Part shown: positions 55,762 through 64,000 of the stretch, piece by piece
Position numbering within the stretch: position 1 is the first letter of the stretch
How the letters are laid out: each line of letters begins with the position of its first letter
DNA from: Iodidimonas sp. SYSU 1G8
Lineage (GTDB): Bacteria; Pseudomonadota; Alphaproteobacteria; SMXS01
Direction: 5' to 3'
Length of the DNA: 64,000 nt
Assembly (NCBI RefSeq): GCF_039655775.1
Contig: NZ_JBBYXJ010000002.1
Span: 1,426,001-1,490,000, forward strand
Notes under the pieces: model-generated
What the model saw: only the letters and a program-made list of their open reading frames with translations
What the model was told of the DNA's origin: nothing
Database searches by the model: none
Made by a program: the position numbers and the translations under genes

Positions 55762-56304
55762 ATGGCAAGACGCGGCAGGCCGCGAAATCCCCAGGCCAAA
55801 CGGCGACAGACCACGCTGGCGGGCCGGGCGCCGGACCGCGATCACGGCACGCTGCAGCAGCAGATGCGACGTGCCGAAATGGTCGGCGCGCGATTGGTCC
55901 TGATCGAGAACGGTCGTGTTCTCGCGGACCGGGACGCGGACCTCTCCTACTCGCGGCTCGCGATTCTACTCGCGGGCGGTGCGATCACGCGCCGCCAGTT
56001 CGAGGCGGGCGAGAAGTACCAGCACCTGGCATGGACCGCCCATGGCCGTCCCTTCGTGCGCGGATTGGACATCGCGAGGCCGCGCGACGGTGCGCGGTCG
56101 ATGGCGGAACCCGACATGCTCGATGGCGACGACCGTCGCCGCACCGTGGCGCGGCGACTGCTGGCGAAGGTGGACGACTATGTGAAGGCGCTCGACAGAG
56201 AGGCCGCGGACTCGGTGAAGCGCGCCTGCCAGTTCGACCGGGACGCCGATGTCGCCTCGCTCCGGCTGGGTCTGACGGCGCTGGCGGCCTGGTGGGGTCT
56301 GTAG
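55762..56304 (+). CDS. phage-type hypothetical protein
   Basis: 180 residues, very basic N-terminus (ARRGRPRNPQAKRRQTTLAGR), then helices with ITRRQFEAGEKYQHL and a long helical C-terminus ending LAAWWGL. ITxxQxxAGxxxxxL occurs in phage DUF1376/hypothetical packaging-region proteins. Function unknown. Third gene of the remnant. Confidence 0.5.
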   Translation: MARRGRPRNPQAKRRQTTLAGRAPDRDHGTLQQQMRRAEMVGARLVLIENGRVLADRDADLSYSRLAILLAGGAITRRQFEAGEKYQHLAWTAHGRPFVRGLDIARPRDGARSMAEPDMLDGDDRRRTVARRLLAKVDDYVKALDREAADSVKRACQFDRDADVASLRLGLTALAAWWGL

Positions 56305-56418
56305 CGCCGTTCGTCTTCCAATCCCCTTGCCCGTGCCGCGTCCGCCGTCCTACCCTGCGCGCCGGATAGACCGGACGGTAACGTCCGGCTGGACTCAGGA
56401 TTTGTAAAGGGGATCGAG

Positions 56419-57396
56419 ATGCGGGCATGGCGGGCCGAGACGTTCGGCGAGGCGATTGATGTTCTGAAGCTGGTCGATGCACCGGTGCCGGAGCCGAAGG
56501 GCAATCAGATTCAGGTGAAGGTGACCGCCGCTGGCGTGGGTCTGCCGGATGTGCTGATGATCCGCGGCAACTACCCGGCCGTCGCCGCGCCGCCGGTGAC
56601 CCCTGGCCAGGAAGTGGTCGGCGTGGTGACCGCCGCCGGTCCAGAGGCGGATGTGAAGATCGGTCAGAAGGTCATGACCTCGACCCAGTTCGCCAGCGGC
56701 GCGGGCGGCTTCGCCGAATACTGCCTCGCCTCGACCAATTCGGCGATGACCATCCCGAAGAACATGAGCGACGAGGAAGCCGCCGGTTTCTTCGTGCCCT
56801 ATCACACCGGCTATGTCGGCCTGGTGCAGCGCGGCCAGATCAAGGCGGGCGAGACGCTGCTGGTTCTGGGCGGCGCCGGCTCGTCCGGCTCGGCGGCGAT
56901 CATGCTGGGCAAGGCCATGGGCGCGACCGTCATCGCGACGGCGAGCAGCGCCGACAAGGCCGAGTTCTGCCGCAAGCTCGGCGCGGATCACGTGATCAAC
57001 TACAGCGAACAGCCGATTCACAAGGCCGTGCGGGAACTCACCGGTGGCGCTGGCGCCCAGATCGTCTACGACCCGGTTGGCGGCAGCGCCTACGAGGCAG
57101 CGACCAAGTGCATTGCCCAGCATGGCCGCATCGTGTTCATCGGCTATGGCAGCGGGACGTGGCCCAAGGTCGATCCGCTGCATGTCGTGCTGAAGTCCTA
57201 CACGCTGATCGGCGCCTTCGCCGGCGCCCGGACGACGGAAGAAACCCGCGCCCACCACGCGCATCTGGTCGAGCTTGCCGAGGCCGGCAAGATCGGCGTG
57301 CCCGTGGACAAGGTATTCGATTTCGATCATGTGCCGCAGGCCATCGACCGCCTTGCCAGGGGCGAGATGCTCGGCAAGGTCGTGGTCAAGCTGTAA
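56419..57396 (+). CDS. NADPH:quinone oxidoreductase (MDR family)
   Basis: 325 residues of the medium-chain reductase superfamily without catalytic zinc. An N-terminal GroES-like domain (VTAAGVGLPDVLMIRGNYP, PGQEVVGVVTAAGP) precedes a Rossmann domain with VLGGAGSSGSAAIMLGKAMGATVIATASS (core LGGAGSSGSAAIMLGKAMGA). It reduces quinones or enones with NADPH. It precedes the Rieske oxygenase by 16 bases and may be co-transcribed. Confidence 0.92.
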   Translation: MRAWRAETFGEAIDVLKLVDAPVPEPKGNQIQVKVTAAGVGLPDVLMIRGNYPAVAAPPVTPGQEVVGVVTAAGPEADVKIGQKVMTSTQFASGAGGFAEYCLASTNSAMTIPKNMSDEEAAGFFVPYHTGYVGLVQRGQIKAGETLLVLGGAGSSGSAAIMLGKAMGATVIATASSADKAEFCRKLGADHVINYSEQPIHKAVRELTGGAGAQIVYDPVGGSAYEAATKCIAQHGRIVFIGYGSGTWPKVDPLHVVLKSYTLIGAFAGARTTEETRAHHAHLVELAEAGKIGVPVDKVFDFDHVPQAIDRLARGEMLGKVVVKL

Positions 57397-57412
57397 CGGG
57401 GGGAAGAGCGGG

Positions 57413-58588
57413 ATGGACCGGTTCGAGGACTATAACCAGATCGCTGACCGGCTCGCCGATCACGCGCGGGACGGCACCACCGATTCCGCGCCGGACATCC
57501 TGCGCATTCCGGCCTCGTACTATCTCGATCCCGAGCTCTGGAAGATCGAGGTCGAGCGGATTTTCAAGCGGGTGCCGCTGCTGCTCGCCTTCACGGGCGA
57601 GCTGCGTCAGCCTGGCCGGTACAAGGCGATGAAGGCGGCCGGCGTGCCGGTGGTGATGATCCGTGGCCGCGACGGCGTGGTGAGGGCCTTCCTGAACGCG
57701 TGCCGTCATCGCGGCGCGCGGGTCATGGAGGAGGGGACTGGCAAGTGCGTGCGGATGGTCTGCCCGTATCACGCCTGGGCCTATGACGAACGCGGCGCGC
57801 TGGTGAAGGTGGCCGATCCGGAGAAGTTCGGCGATTTCGACACGGCGGGCGAAGGCCTGACCGAGCTGCCCTGCGCCGAAGTGGCCGGCCTGATCTTCGT
57901 CAGCCTGACGCCGGGCGCCGCAATGGACATCGACGCGTGGCTGGGCGGCTTCCGCGAGGAACTGGAGAAGCTGGAGATGGCGGACTGGGAAGTCTGCGCC
58001 ACCCAATCTCTGGAGACGGCCAACTGGAAGCTGGCTCATGACGGTTATGTGGACGGCTATCACATCGCCTCGCTCCATCCCAAGACCATCGCGGCGTTCT
58101 CCCAGTCCAATGTGCTGACCTATGATGCCTTCGGCCCGCATCAGCGGATCGGCTTCGCGCATCACAACATCCTGCCGGTAACCGAAAAGCCGCCGGCGGA
58201 GCGGACGCTGAATGACGGCCTTACCGTGATCCGCACCATCTTCCCGCATGTCTCGCTGGCGGTGCGCCATGGCGAGGGCGGCGTGGTGTCCCAGCTGTTT
58301 CCCGGCCCGACCCACGATACGTCCTACACGATCCAGGCCTTCCTGGCGCCCAAGGTGCCGGAAACCGAGGAAGAGAAGGCCATGTTCGGCATGCGCACCA
58401 AGATGCTCTACGAGGTGGTGCGGGACGAGGACTACAAGACCGTGGACGGCGTGCAGGAAGGCCTGGCCTCGGGCGCGATCCCGGATGTGATTTTCGGCCG
58501 CAACGAGATCGGCAACCAGCGGCTGCACAAGTGGATCGCCTATTACTGCCAGGAAACGCCCGACCCATCGGCGAGGCCCGATCTCTAG
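57413..58588 (+). CDS. Rieske aromatic-ring-hydroxylating oxygenase, alpha subunit
   Basis: 391 residues from ATG 57413. The Rieske centre is CRHRGARV...CVRMVCPYHAW (CxH...CxxH). The mononuclear iron site is DGYVDGYHIASLHP. Enzymes of this family hydroxylate or demethylate aromatic acids, betaines and related substrates, needing a separate reductase. No ferredoxin or beta subunit gene is adjacent, so it may be an alpha-only (homotrimer) enzyme. Confidence 0.92.
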   Translation: MDRFEDYNQIADRLADHARDGTTDSAPDILRIPASYYLDPELWKIEVERIFKRVPLLLAFTGELRQPGRYKAMKAAGVPVVMIRGRDGVVRAFLNACRHRGARVMEEGTGKCVRMVCPYHAWAYDERGALVKVADPEKFGDFDTAGEGLTELPCAEVAGLIFVSLTPGAAMDIDAWLGGFREELEKLEMADWEVCATQSLETANWKLAHDGYVDGYHIASLHPKTIAAFSQSNVLTYDAFGPHQRIGFAHHNILPVTEKPPAERTLNDGLTVIRTIFPHVSLAVRHGEGGVVSQLFPGPTHDTSYTIQAFLAPKVPETEEEKAMFGMRTKMLYEVVRDEDYKTVDGVQEGLASGAIPDVIFGRNEIGNQRLHKWIAYYCQETPDPSARPDL

Positions 58589-58655
58589 GCGCAAGCAACG
58601 GGATGATGTCCGGTCTTGGCGGCGGTAGACTGGCGGCTTCAGCATTGGAGCGCCC

Positions 58656-59369
58656 ATGACATCCTCTCTCGCCCATCGGATTGAGGCCATCGACTGGCAG
58701 GCAATTGCCACCGACCTGGACGGGCAGGGCTGGGCGCTGGTGCCCGGCTTGCTGTCGGTCTTGGAGTGCACCGGGCTCATCGGTCTTTATGACCGCGAGG
58801 ATGGGTTCCGCAAGCAGGTGGTCATGGAGCGCCACGGCTATGGGCGCGGCGACTACAAGTACTTGTCCTATCCGCTTCCCGGGCCGGTCGCGGCGCTTCG
58901 CGAAAACCTCTATCCGCCGCTGGCGCGCATCGCCAATGGCTGGAATGGCGCGCTGGGGGTCGACGTGCGGTTTCCGGACGTCCATGCCGACTTCCTGCGC
59001 CGGTGCCATGAGGCGGGCCAGCGGCGACCGACACCGCTCCTGCTGCGATATGGCGCGGGCGACTACAATCATCTCCATCAGGACCTTTACGGCGAACAGG
59101 TGTTCCCGCTGCAGGCGGCGTTCCTGCTGTCCTCGCCCCAGGACGATTTCACCGGCGGGGAATTCGTGCTGACCGAACAGCGGGCGCGCATGCAGTCACG
59201 CGTCGAGGTCGTGCCGTTGCGGCAGGGAGACGGAGTGATCTTTCCGGTCAACCAGCGTCCCGTCAGAGGCGTGCGCGGCATCTCCCGCGCGGTCATGCGT
59301 CACGGCGTCAGCCGGTTGCGCTCGGGCGCGCGGTTCACGCTGGGTGTCATCTTCCATGACGCCGCCTGA
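58656..59369 (+). CDS. 2-oxoglutarate Fe(II) oxygenase
   Basis: 237 residues. The double-stranded beta-helix has the metal HxD in NHLHQDLYGE, the distal His in RHGVSRL and an Arg near the end for 2OG. GGEFVLTEQRAR is typical of the prolyl-hydroxylase-like 2OG-FeII_Oxy group. It follows the Rieske gene by 67 bases on the same strand. Substrate unknown. Confidence 0.88.
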   Translation: MTSSLAHRIEAIDWQAIATDLDGQGWALVPGLLSVLECTGLIGLYDREDGFRKQVVMERHGYGRGDYKYLSYPLPGPVAALRENLYPPLARIANGWNGALGVDVRFPDVHADFLRRCHEAGQRRPTPLLLRYGAGDYNHLHQDLYGEQVFPLQAAFLLSSPQDDFTGGEFVLTEQRARMQSRVEVVPLRQGDGVIFPVNQRPVRGVRGISRAVMRHGVSRLRSGARFTLGVIFHDAA

Positions 59370-59372
59370 CGT

Positions 59373-59921
59373 TCAGTTGAGCAGGCCGCCCAGCTTCTGG
59401 TTAAGGTCGGCGACCGCGTCGCGCATGCTGTCCAGGTGCGGGTGGATGCGCAGCGCTTCCTCGAAGGCGATCAGAGCGCCGGCTTCATCACCCCGGCGCA
59501 GGCAGATCTGTCCATAGCCGGACAGCGCCCCGAAATGGCGCGGCTCGAGCCGCAACGTCTGGACGATGTCGGCGACGCTGTCTTCGTCACGGTCCATCAG
59601 GAAAAGAACGGTGGCCCGCTTGTTCCAGCCTTCCGCCCACATGGGAAAAGTGGCCACGACACGGTCTAGCTCGCGTTCCGCCACTTCATAGGATCCGGCG
59701 CGCATCATACGCAGCGCCCGCGCCATGCCGTCGGCGGCGTTCGGGTGAGGATGCGACGTCCATACGCTCCAGATCATGGATTCGGTTTCGTCGACGGGAC
59801 GGGGCGGATGCGGGGCCGCCAATTCAGCAAACAGCGAGTCCAGCATGCGGGGCACGCCGCCAGCCGGTTTGCGATCCGGCGCTGTGACGATCAGGTCGAT
59901 GACCTGGCGGTAGACATCCAT
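59373..59921 (-). CDS. tetratricopeptide repeat protein
   Basis: 182 residues, all helical, with TPR units from about residue 75: AEGWNKRATVLFLMDRDEDSVADI, GALSGYGQICLRRGDEAGALIAFEEALRIHPHL (core YGQICLRRGDEAGALIAFEEA). No signal peptide. It is convergent with the 2OG oxygenase gene, ending 3 bases away. Confidence 0.88.
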   Translation of the reverse strand: MDVYRQVIDLIVTAPDRKPAGGVPRMLDSLFAELAAPHPPRPVDETESMIWSVWTSHPHPNAADGMARALRMMRAGSYEVAERELDRVVATFPMWAEGWNKRATVLFLMDRDEDSVADIVQTLRLEPRHFGALSGYGQICLRRGDEAGALIAFEEALRIHPHLDSMRDAVADLNQKLGGLLN

Positions 59922-60067
59922 GACTGCGCCTCCCTGCGCGTGACGCGTAGGCCGAACCTACGCCCGATCCGCGGCCGAGGGAAGAAGCCGCTTGCGGCGG
60001 CGCCGGAACAATTGCGTATTTATCGTTGAAATCGCATGGAAATCCGGCGAGGAGCTTGTGCTGTCAT

Positions 60068-60096
60068 GAAAACGGCGGCGCCATTGGCGCCGCCGT
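60068..60096 (-). terminator. rho-independent terminator of the fasciclin gene
   Basis: ACGGCGGCGCC (60072-60082) and GGCGCCGCCGT (60086-60096) form an 11-bp hairpin; on the minus strand TTTT follows. Confidence 0.85.
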
Positions 60097-60129
60097 CTCT
60101 TGCATGTCGTCTGGTCTCTGACCGACGGA

Positions 60130-60726
60130 TTACGGCATCAGCACCGTATCGATGACGTGAACGACGCCATTGGACTGGTCAACATCGGCGATGGTGATCT
60201 TGGCCTTGTTACCCTTGGTATCCTTGACCCACCAGCCGCCGTCCTTTTCCATCAAGGTGATCTTGCCGCCTTGAACGGTGGTGAACTCGGCCTTGCCGCC
60301 ATTGGCCTTGGCCGCTGCCGCGATACTGGCGGCGTCATGATCGCCAGCCACAACGTGGTAGGTCAGAATGCCGGTCAGCTTTTCCTTGTTCTCGGGCTTC
60401 ACCAGCGTGTCCACCGTGCCGGCGGGCAGCTTGGCGAAGGCGGCGTCGGTCGGCGCGAAGACCGTGAACGGGCCAGGACCCTGCAGCGTCTCGACCAGAC
60501 CGGCGGCCTTTACAGCCGCCACGAGAGTGGTGTGATCCTTCGAGGCGCTGGCGTTCTCGACAATGTTCTTTGACGGCGACATGGCGGCGCCGCCGACCAT
60601 CTTCGTCGCGGACGAGGCCTGCGCCGCGGGAGCGCCCATGCTTTCCGCGAGAACAGCGGTCGGCGCGGCGGTCAGGGCAACAGCGGCGGCCAGCATCAGG
60701 GCGCGATGAGTGGTGTGAATACGCAT
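60130..60726 (-). CDS. secreted fasciclin-domain protein
   Basis: 198 residues with a signal peptide (1-27, VLAES) and one FAS1 domain (about 50-195) with HTTLVAAVKAAGLVETLQGPGPFTVFAPTDAAFAKLP (core GPFTVFAPTDAAFAKL) and GVVHVIDTVLMP. FAS1 proteins mediate surface adhesion and are widespread. GAGACACTC precedes the ATG. It is its own transcription unit with a terminator. Confidence 0.93.
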   Translation of the reverse strand: MRIHTTHRALMLAAAVALTAAPTAVLAESMGAPAAQASSATKMVGGAAMSPSKNIVENASASKDHTTLVAAVKAAGLVETLQGPGPFTVFAPTDAAFAKLPAGTVDTLVKPENKEKLTGILTYHVVAGDHDAASIAAAAKANGGKAEFTTVQGGKITLMEKDGGWWVKDTKGNKAKITIADVDQSNGVVHVIDTVLMP

Positions 60727-60938
60727 GAGTGTCTCCTATAGACCTTCCAGTTCCTCCCTATAGAGGAATGTATAAGTTACGGGGGGTGAGCGATTATGGA
60801 TGACCGAGTGTCCCAATAATTTTCTAATATTAAAATATTTTGCTGAATTTTATATTTGTCGGAACTTTAGTCGATCATGGTGGTTTGTGTCTGTTGGCCA
60901 ATAAGATCCCCACTATACGGCGGGTATGCGCCGCAGGA

Positions 60939-62120
60939 TCACGCGGCCTGTCCCGCGCTCCACCCCGACGACCAGGCCCACTGGAAATTGTAGCCGCCCA
61001 GCCAGCCGGTTACGTCGACCACTTCCCCGATGAAGAACAGCCCCGGCACGTCGCGCGCCTGCATGGTTCGAGAGTCCAGATTCTGCGTATCGACGCCACC
61101 GGCCGTGACCTCAGCGGTCCGATACCCTTCCGTGCCCGCCGGGACGATACGCCAGTCATTGACCGCGGCCTCGATGGTGCGCAGCCGCTTGTCCGACAGA
61201 TCGCCCATGGTGCCGGTGATGGCCTGACGTTCCACAACCGCTTGCGCCAGGCGCTTGGGCAGCAGCGTAGACAGGGCGGTTTGCGGCGCCTGCCGTCCAT
61301 TGTCGGCCCTGGCTTGCCGCAGGGTGGCGTAGACATCTGTCTGGGGCAGCATCGATACGGCGATTTCCTCGCCGCCGCGCCAGAACGAGGAAATCTGCAG
61401 GATTGCAGGCCCGCTCAGGCCGCGGTGGGTGAACAGGATCGCTTCCTGGAAACGGGTCTTGCCGCAGCGTACCGCCGCGCCATCGACGGAAACGCCTGCC
61501 AGAGGCTTCAGGCTTTCCAGCATTTCCGGCGTGAATGTCAGCGGGACGAGCGCGGGGCGGGGCTGGACGATCCGCAGGCCGAACTGGCGGGCGATATCGT
61601 AGCCGAAGCCCGTCGCGCCCATCTTGGGAATGGACAGACCGCCGCAGGCGACCACCAGTGATTGCGCTCGCCATTGGCCCACGGGGCCGGTCAGGATGAA
61701 TTCCGCGTCGCGGCGTTCGACCGTGTCGATTTTTGTACCCAGGCGAAGCACGGCGCCGTGGCGCTTCATCTCGGTCACCAGCATGTCGACGATCTGGGTC
61801 GCCGAACCGTCGCAGAAAAGTTGCCCCAGCGTCTTCTCGTGCCAGGCGATGCCGTGACGCTCGACCATGGCGATGAAGTCGCGCTGTGTATAGCGCTTGA
61901 GCGCCGAGATGCAGAAGCGGGGATTCTCCGACAGATAATTGGCCGGCCCCGCGCCCAGATTGGTGAAGTTGCATCGGCCGCCGCCGGAAATGCGAATCTT
62001 CTCGCCCGGCGCGAAGCCGTGTTCGATGACCAGGACCGAACGACCCCGCCGCGCCGCCTCGATCGCGCACATCATGCCGGCGGCGCCGGCGCCGATCACC
62101 ACTACGTCGAAAGAGTCCAA
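60939..62120 (-). CDS. BaiN/HI0933-family FAD-dependent oxidoreductase
   Basis: 393 residues. The FAD-binding motif VIGAGAAGMMCAIEAARRG lies near the N-terminus; KIRISGGGRCNFTNL is the family mark, and PGLFFIGEVVDVTGWLGGYNFQWAWSSG (core GLFFIGEVVDVTGWLGGYNF) closes the C-terminus. These flavoproteins are linked to bile-acid or other reductions; the substrate here is unknown. Confidence 0.92.
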   Translation of the reverse strand: MDSFDVVVIGAGAAGMMCAIEAARRGRSVLVIEHGFAPGEKIRISGGGRCNFTNLGAGPANYLSENPRFCISALKRYTQRDFIAMVERHGIAWHEKTLGQLFCDGSATQIVDMLVTEMKRHGAVLRLGTKIDTVERRDAEFILTGPVGQWRAQSLVVACGGLSIPKMGATGFGYDIARQFGLRIVQPRPALVPLTFTPEMLESLKPLAGVSVDGAAVRCGKTRFQEAILFTHRGLSGPAILQISSFWRGGEEIAVSMLPQTDVYATLRQARADNGRQAPQTALSTLLPKRLAQAVVERQAITGTMGDLSDKRLRTIEAAVNDWRIVPAGTEGYRTAEVTAGGVDTQNLDSRTMQARDVPGLFFIGEVVDVTGWLGGYNFQWAWSSGWSAGQAA

Positions 62121-62184
62121 GGCCGCCTGCGTCTCCGATTACCGCTGCGCGGTTCATAGCACGGCTTCACAAGCGGCGCGCGGC

Positions 62185-62472
62185 TCAACCCATATAGGGC
62201 CGCGCCGCGGCGATGGCCGGCCCGCAGGACGGGACAACTTCGGCCACCACGCTCTCGGCGCTGGTCATGCCGAACGCCACGCCCAGCGCGGTCGCGGCGC
62301 TCCAGCCCCACCGTTCCGACACGCGTTCCGACAGGGCGGCGGGCGCCTCACCGAGGCACGTGGTGACCTGAGCGATCACCTCGCGCGGGGCAGAGGCCAA
62401 GGTTTCGCTGAGTTCGGCCTGAAATGGCTCGAGGACGAAAATGCTCAGCATCGACATGAGGAATTCGTTCAC
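62185..62472 (-). CDS. small hypothetical protein co-translated with TerC
   Basis: 95 residues; the start overlaps the TerC stop as ATGA, which supports the gene. Helical, with a hydrophobic N-terminus (NEFLMSMLSIFVLEPF) and a central amphipathic helix containing one Cys (TTCLGEAPAAL), then a final stretch with SCGPAIAAARPYMG. No family recognised. Possibly functions with TerC. Confidence 0.6.
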   Translation of the reverse strand: MNEFLMSMLSIFVLEPFQAELSETLASAPREVIAQVTTCLGEAPAALSERVSERWGWSAATALGVAFGMTSAESVVAEVVPSCGPAIAAARPYMG

Positions 62473-63461
62473 GGGACGGCCTTTTCATGAGGGGGCGGCG
62501 CGTTACGCGTTTTCCAGAGACTGTACGCGACGCCCGAAGCGAGGATGGCGAGGGTGATGCCCAGCGACGCGGCCGCCGGGAATTTTTCCATGCCCAGCAG
62601 GTCCGCGACGAAGACCTTGCCGCCGATGAAGATCAGCAGGATGGCCAACGCGGTCTTCAGGTAGTGGAACCGGTCGACGATGGCCGCCAGGGCGAAATAC
62701 AGCGCGCGCAGTCCGAGGATGGCGAAGATGTTCGACGTGTACACGATGAAGGGATCGGTCGTGATCGCGAAGATCGCCGGGACGGAGTCGACCGCGAAGA
62801 TGACGTCGGCGATCTCGATCAACACCAGCGCGAGGAAGAGGGGCGTCGCGAACCAGACCGCCTTGCCGCTGACAGGGTGGGGCTTGCGCACGAAGAAGTG
62901 CTGGTCGTGCAGCTCGTCCGTCACATTGAAGCGGCGGCGGATGAACTTGAGCAGTGGGTTGTCGCCAATGGATCGGGGCTTGTCGTCGAACATCAGCATC
63001 TTGATGCCCGTCAGGATCAGGAATGCCGCGAACAGGTACAGCACCCACGAAAATTCCGAGACGATCGCTGCGCCGAAGCCGATCATGATGGCGCGCAGGA
63101 CGATGACGCCCAGAATGCCCCAGAAGAGCACGCGGTGCTGATAGAGGCGCGGAATGGCGAAATAGGTGAAGATCAGGGCGATGACAAAGACGTTATCCAT
63201 CGCCAGGGTCTTCTCGACCGCGAAACCGGTGAGATAATTCATCCCGGCTTCCGCGCCGAGATACCACCATACCCAGGCGCCAAACGTGATGCCAAGGCTG
63301 ATGTAGACGCCGGACATCAAGAGGCTTTCCCGCACGCCGATCTCCCGCTCCTTACGGTGCAGGATACCAAGATCAATCACGAGAAGGCTGATGACGATGC
63401 CGATGAACGACAACCACATCCACAGCGGCTTGCCGAGCCAGTCGGCAAACAGAAACTCCAT
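62469..63461 (-). CDS. terC: TerC-family integral membrane protein (Alx/YkoY type)
   Basis: 330 residues from ATG 63461. Eight or nine membrane helices with the TerC marks GAWVWWYLGAEAGMNYLTGFAVEKTLAMDNVFVIA (core EKTLAMDNVFVI) and EIADVIFAVDSVPAIFAITTDPFIVYTSNIFAILGLRALYF (core ADVIFAVDSVPAIFAIT). Family members are implicated in Mn2+ export, pH or tellurite response and often sit behind riboswitches. Here a structured element precedes it in the leader at 63509-63558. Confidence 0.93.
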   Translation of the reverse strand: MEFLFADWLGKPLWMWLSFIGIVISLLVIDLGILHRKEREIGVRESLLMSGVYISLGITFGAWVWWYLGAEAGMNYLTGFAVEKTLAMDNVFVIALIFTYFAIPRLYQHRVLFWGILGVIVLRAIMIGFGAAIVSEFSWVLYLFAAFLILTGIKMLMFDDKPRSIGDNPLLKFIRRRFNVTDELHDQHFFVRKPHPVSGKAVWFATPLFLALVLIEIADVIFAVDSVPAIFAITTDPFIVYTSNIFAILGLRALYFALAAIVDRFHYLKTALAILLIFIGGKVFVADLLGMEKFPAAASLGITLAILASGVAYSLWKTRNAPPPHEKAVP

Positions 63462-63508
63462 GTCCAAAATGGGCACTCCCTCTGCTGTCGGCTTGCGATA
63501 TCGAAGAA

Positions 63509-63558
63509 GGTCCGACATCGCGGGAGCGCCGACAAATCCCGCCAGAGGGGCCCGGACC
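63509..63558 (-). ncRNA. structured leader element, copy A (likely terC RNA motif)
   Basis: Reading the minus strand: P1 is GGTCCG/CGGACC, one strand of the internal loop is GGCCCCTCTG, P2 is GCGGG/CCCGC, and the other loop strand is GATGT. It lies in the terC leader. Copy B on the other strand has the same loop strands. The P2 fifth pair is G-C here and C-G in copy B, a compensating change. The name is from memory of a described terC motif; the ligand is unknown. Confidence 0.65.
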
Positions 63559-63665
63559 ACGGGTTGAGCGCGAATTGGGGATGCGAGCGGCCGTCGTCAA
63601 GGGCGTGCGGTAGATTTTTTTCGCACCTTGAATTTGTCTCCGGAATCGCCACTTGAACGGCACTG

Positions 63666-63706
63666 GGTCCGGGCCCCTCTGGCGGCGGTTGCCGCGATGT
63701 CGGACT
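63666..63706 (+). ncRNA. structured leader element, copy B (likely terC RNA motif)
   Basis: Plus strand: GGTCCG, then GGCCCCTCTG, GCGGC/GCCGC around GGTT, GATGT, and CGGACT. It is copy A with a shorter P2 loop and a compensating pair, in the leader of the DUF4112 gene. Confidence 0.65.
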
Positions 63707-63753
63707 CTTCCACCTGACGGGCGCTTGTGGCGTCTGAATTCTGGGAGTTTCCC

Positions 63754-64000
63754 ATGGCTTATGCCGGATCGACGACTTTCGAAAACTATCAGCCCGCTGA
63801 CGAGACTCACGCCGCGGCACGCGTTCGCCTCGACGCCATTGCGCGATTCTTCGACAGCGCCTTCACCCTACCCGGAACCAACATTCGTTTTGGCGCGGAT
63901 GCCCTGCTGAACCTGTTCCCGGGTGCCGGCACGTTGCTGTCCAGCGGCGTGTCGGCCTATCTGGTCTGGGAGGCCCGGCGCCTCGGGGCGCCCAAGATTC
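63754..64000 (+). CDS. DUF4112 membrane protein (3' truncated by window)
   Basis: The first 82 residues are present. From about residue 25 the pattern LDAIARFF..FTLPGTNIRFGADALLNLFPGAGTLLSSGVSAYLVWEARRLGAP is that of DUF4112 (core IPGT-like LPGTNIRFGADALLNLFPGAG). The family has one or two helices and unknown function. ATG 63754 has TGGGAG upstream. It is divergent from terC and its leader carries copy B. Confidence 0.8.
   Translation, partial: MAYAGSTTFENYQPADETHAAARVRLDAIARFFDSAFTLPGTNIRFGADALLNLFPGAGTLLSSGVSAYLVWEARRLGAPKI

Larger units (their letters stand above)
54513..56304. mobile_element. small phage-derived remnant
   Basis: A repressor-like XRE gene faces three plus-strand genes: a VRR-NUC nuclease and two small DNA-binding-like proteins. 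Such sets belong to phage early or packaging regions. No integrase, portal, terminase or att site was recognised, so this looks like a remnant rather than an intact prophage. Boundaries are those of the genes. Confidence 0.5.

Noticed and set aside
63462-63753. A yybP-ykoY (Mn2+) riboswitch in the terC leader
   Set aside because: The conserved GGGGAGUAG-type strand of that riboswitch is not seen; the shared loops here are different.

Overview
The window looks like ordinary chromosome from a GC-rich alphaproteobacterium. The evidence is the high GC content, the full mreB-mreC-mreD-mrdA-rodA shape operon, several GGAAC-N16-NGTT promoters of the EcfG (general stress response) type, a BTLCP-family protease, a CsgG/HfaB-type secretion locus and an alphaproteobacterial type of SerB. 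I cannot fix the genus. No rRNA operon, insertion sequence or CRISPR array was seen.

Layout. 1-2.2 kb: the 3' part of a DsbD/ScsB thiol-disulfide transporter, a secreted redoxin and tRNA-Thr. 2.2-8.4 kb: a TonB-dependent receptor, a LysR regulator divergent from an azoreductase, and an NTF2-like protein. 8.4-14 kb: amino-acid and tRNA genes, namely serB (apparently split in two), miaA and ilvB-ilvN-ilvC with a strong terminator. 14-21.6 kb: an acyl-CoA ligase and the rod-shape operon. 21.7-28.5 kb: tRNA-Lys and an iron-type surface-signalling set (FecI-like sigma, FecR, STN-containing receptor, PepSY membrane protein). 28.5-34.3 kb: a candidate sRNA, an outer-membrane barrel, a BTLCP protease, a MATE transporter and an NCS2 permease fused to an ATPase-like domain. 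34.4-48.3 kb: a divergent luciferase-like oxidoreductase pair, a diguanylate cyclase, HPP-CBS, PAP2, a disordered repeat protein, patatin, SelO, an EEP nuclease and a cardiolipin synthase, and a PhyH dioxygenase. 48.4-53.4 kb: a curli/holdfast-like export locus (CsgG/HfaB lipoprotein, two secreted proteins, a Sel1-repeat protein) with a LuxR-type regulator nearby. 53.4-56.3 kb: a candidate stress-induced sRNA and a small phage remnant. 56.4-64 kb: quinone oxidoreductase, Rieske oxygenase, 2OG oxygenase, TPR protein, fasciclin, BaiN-type flavoprotein, and a TerC gene divergent from a DUF4112 gene.

The least ordinary parts are mostly non-coding. Two copies of a covarying structured RNA element sit in the divergent leaders of terC and the DUF4112 gene, probably the orphan terC motif. 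One small RNA has an exact EcfG promoter, a C-rich 5' loop and a perfect terminator, and resembles Caulobacter GsrN. A second has a near-consensus sigma-70 promoter and three UGUCCUU repeats. Several small hydrophilic or secreted proteins have EcfG-like promoters, which suggests scattered stress-regulon members. The curli/holdfast-like locus, with its Asp-less CsgD-like regulator and novel ATAVxNN repeat protein, is the best candidate for a poorly described protein system. All assignments come from reading the sequence; no database search was run.
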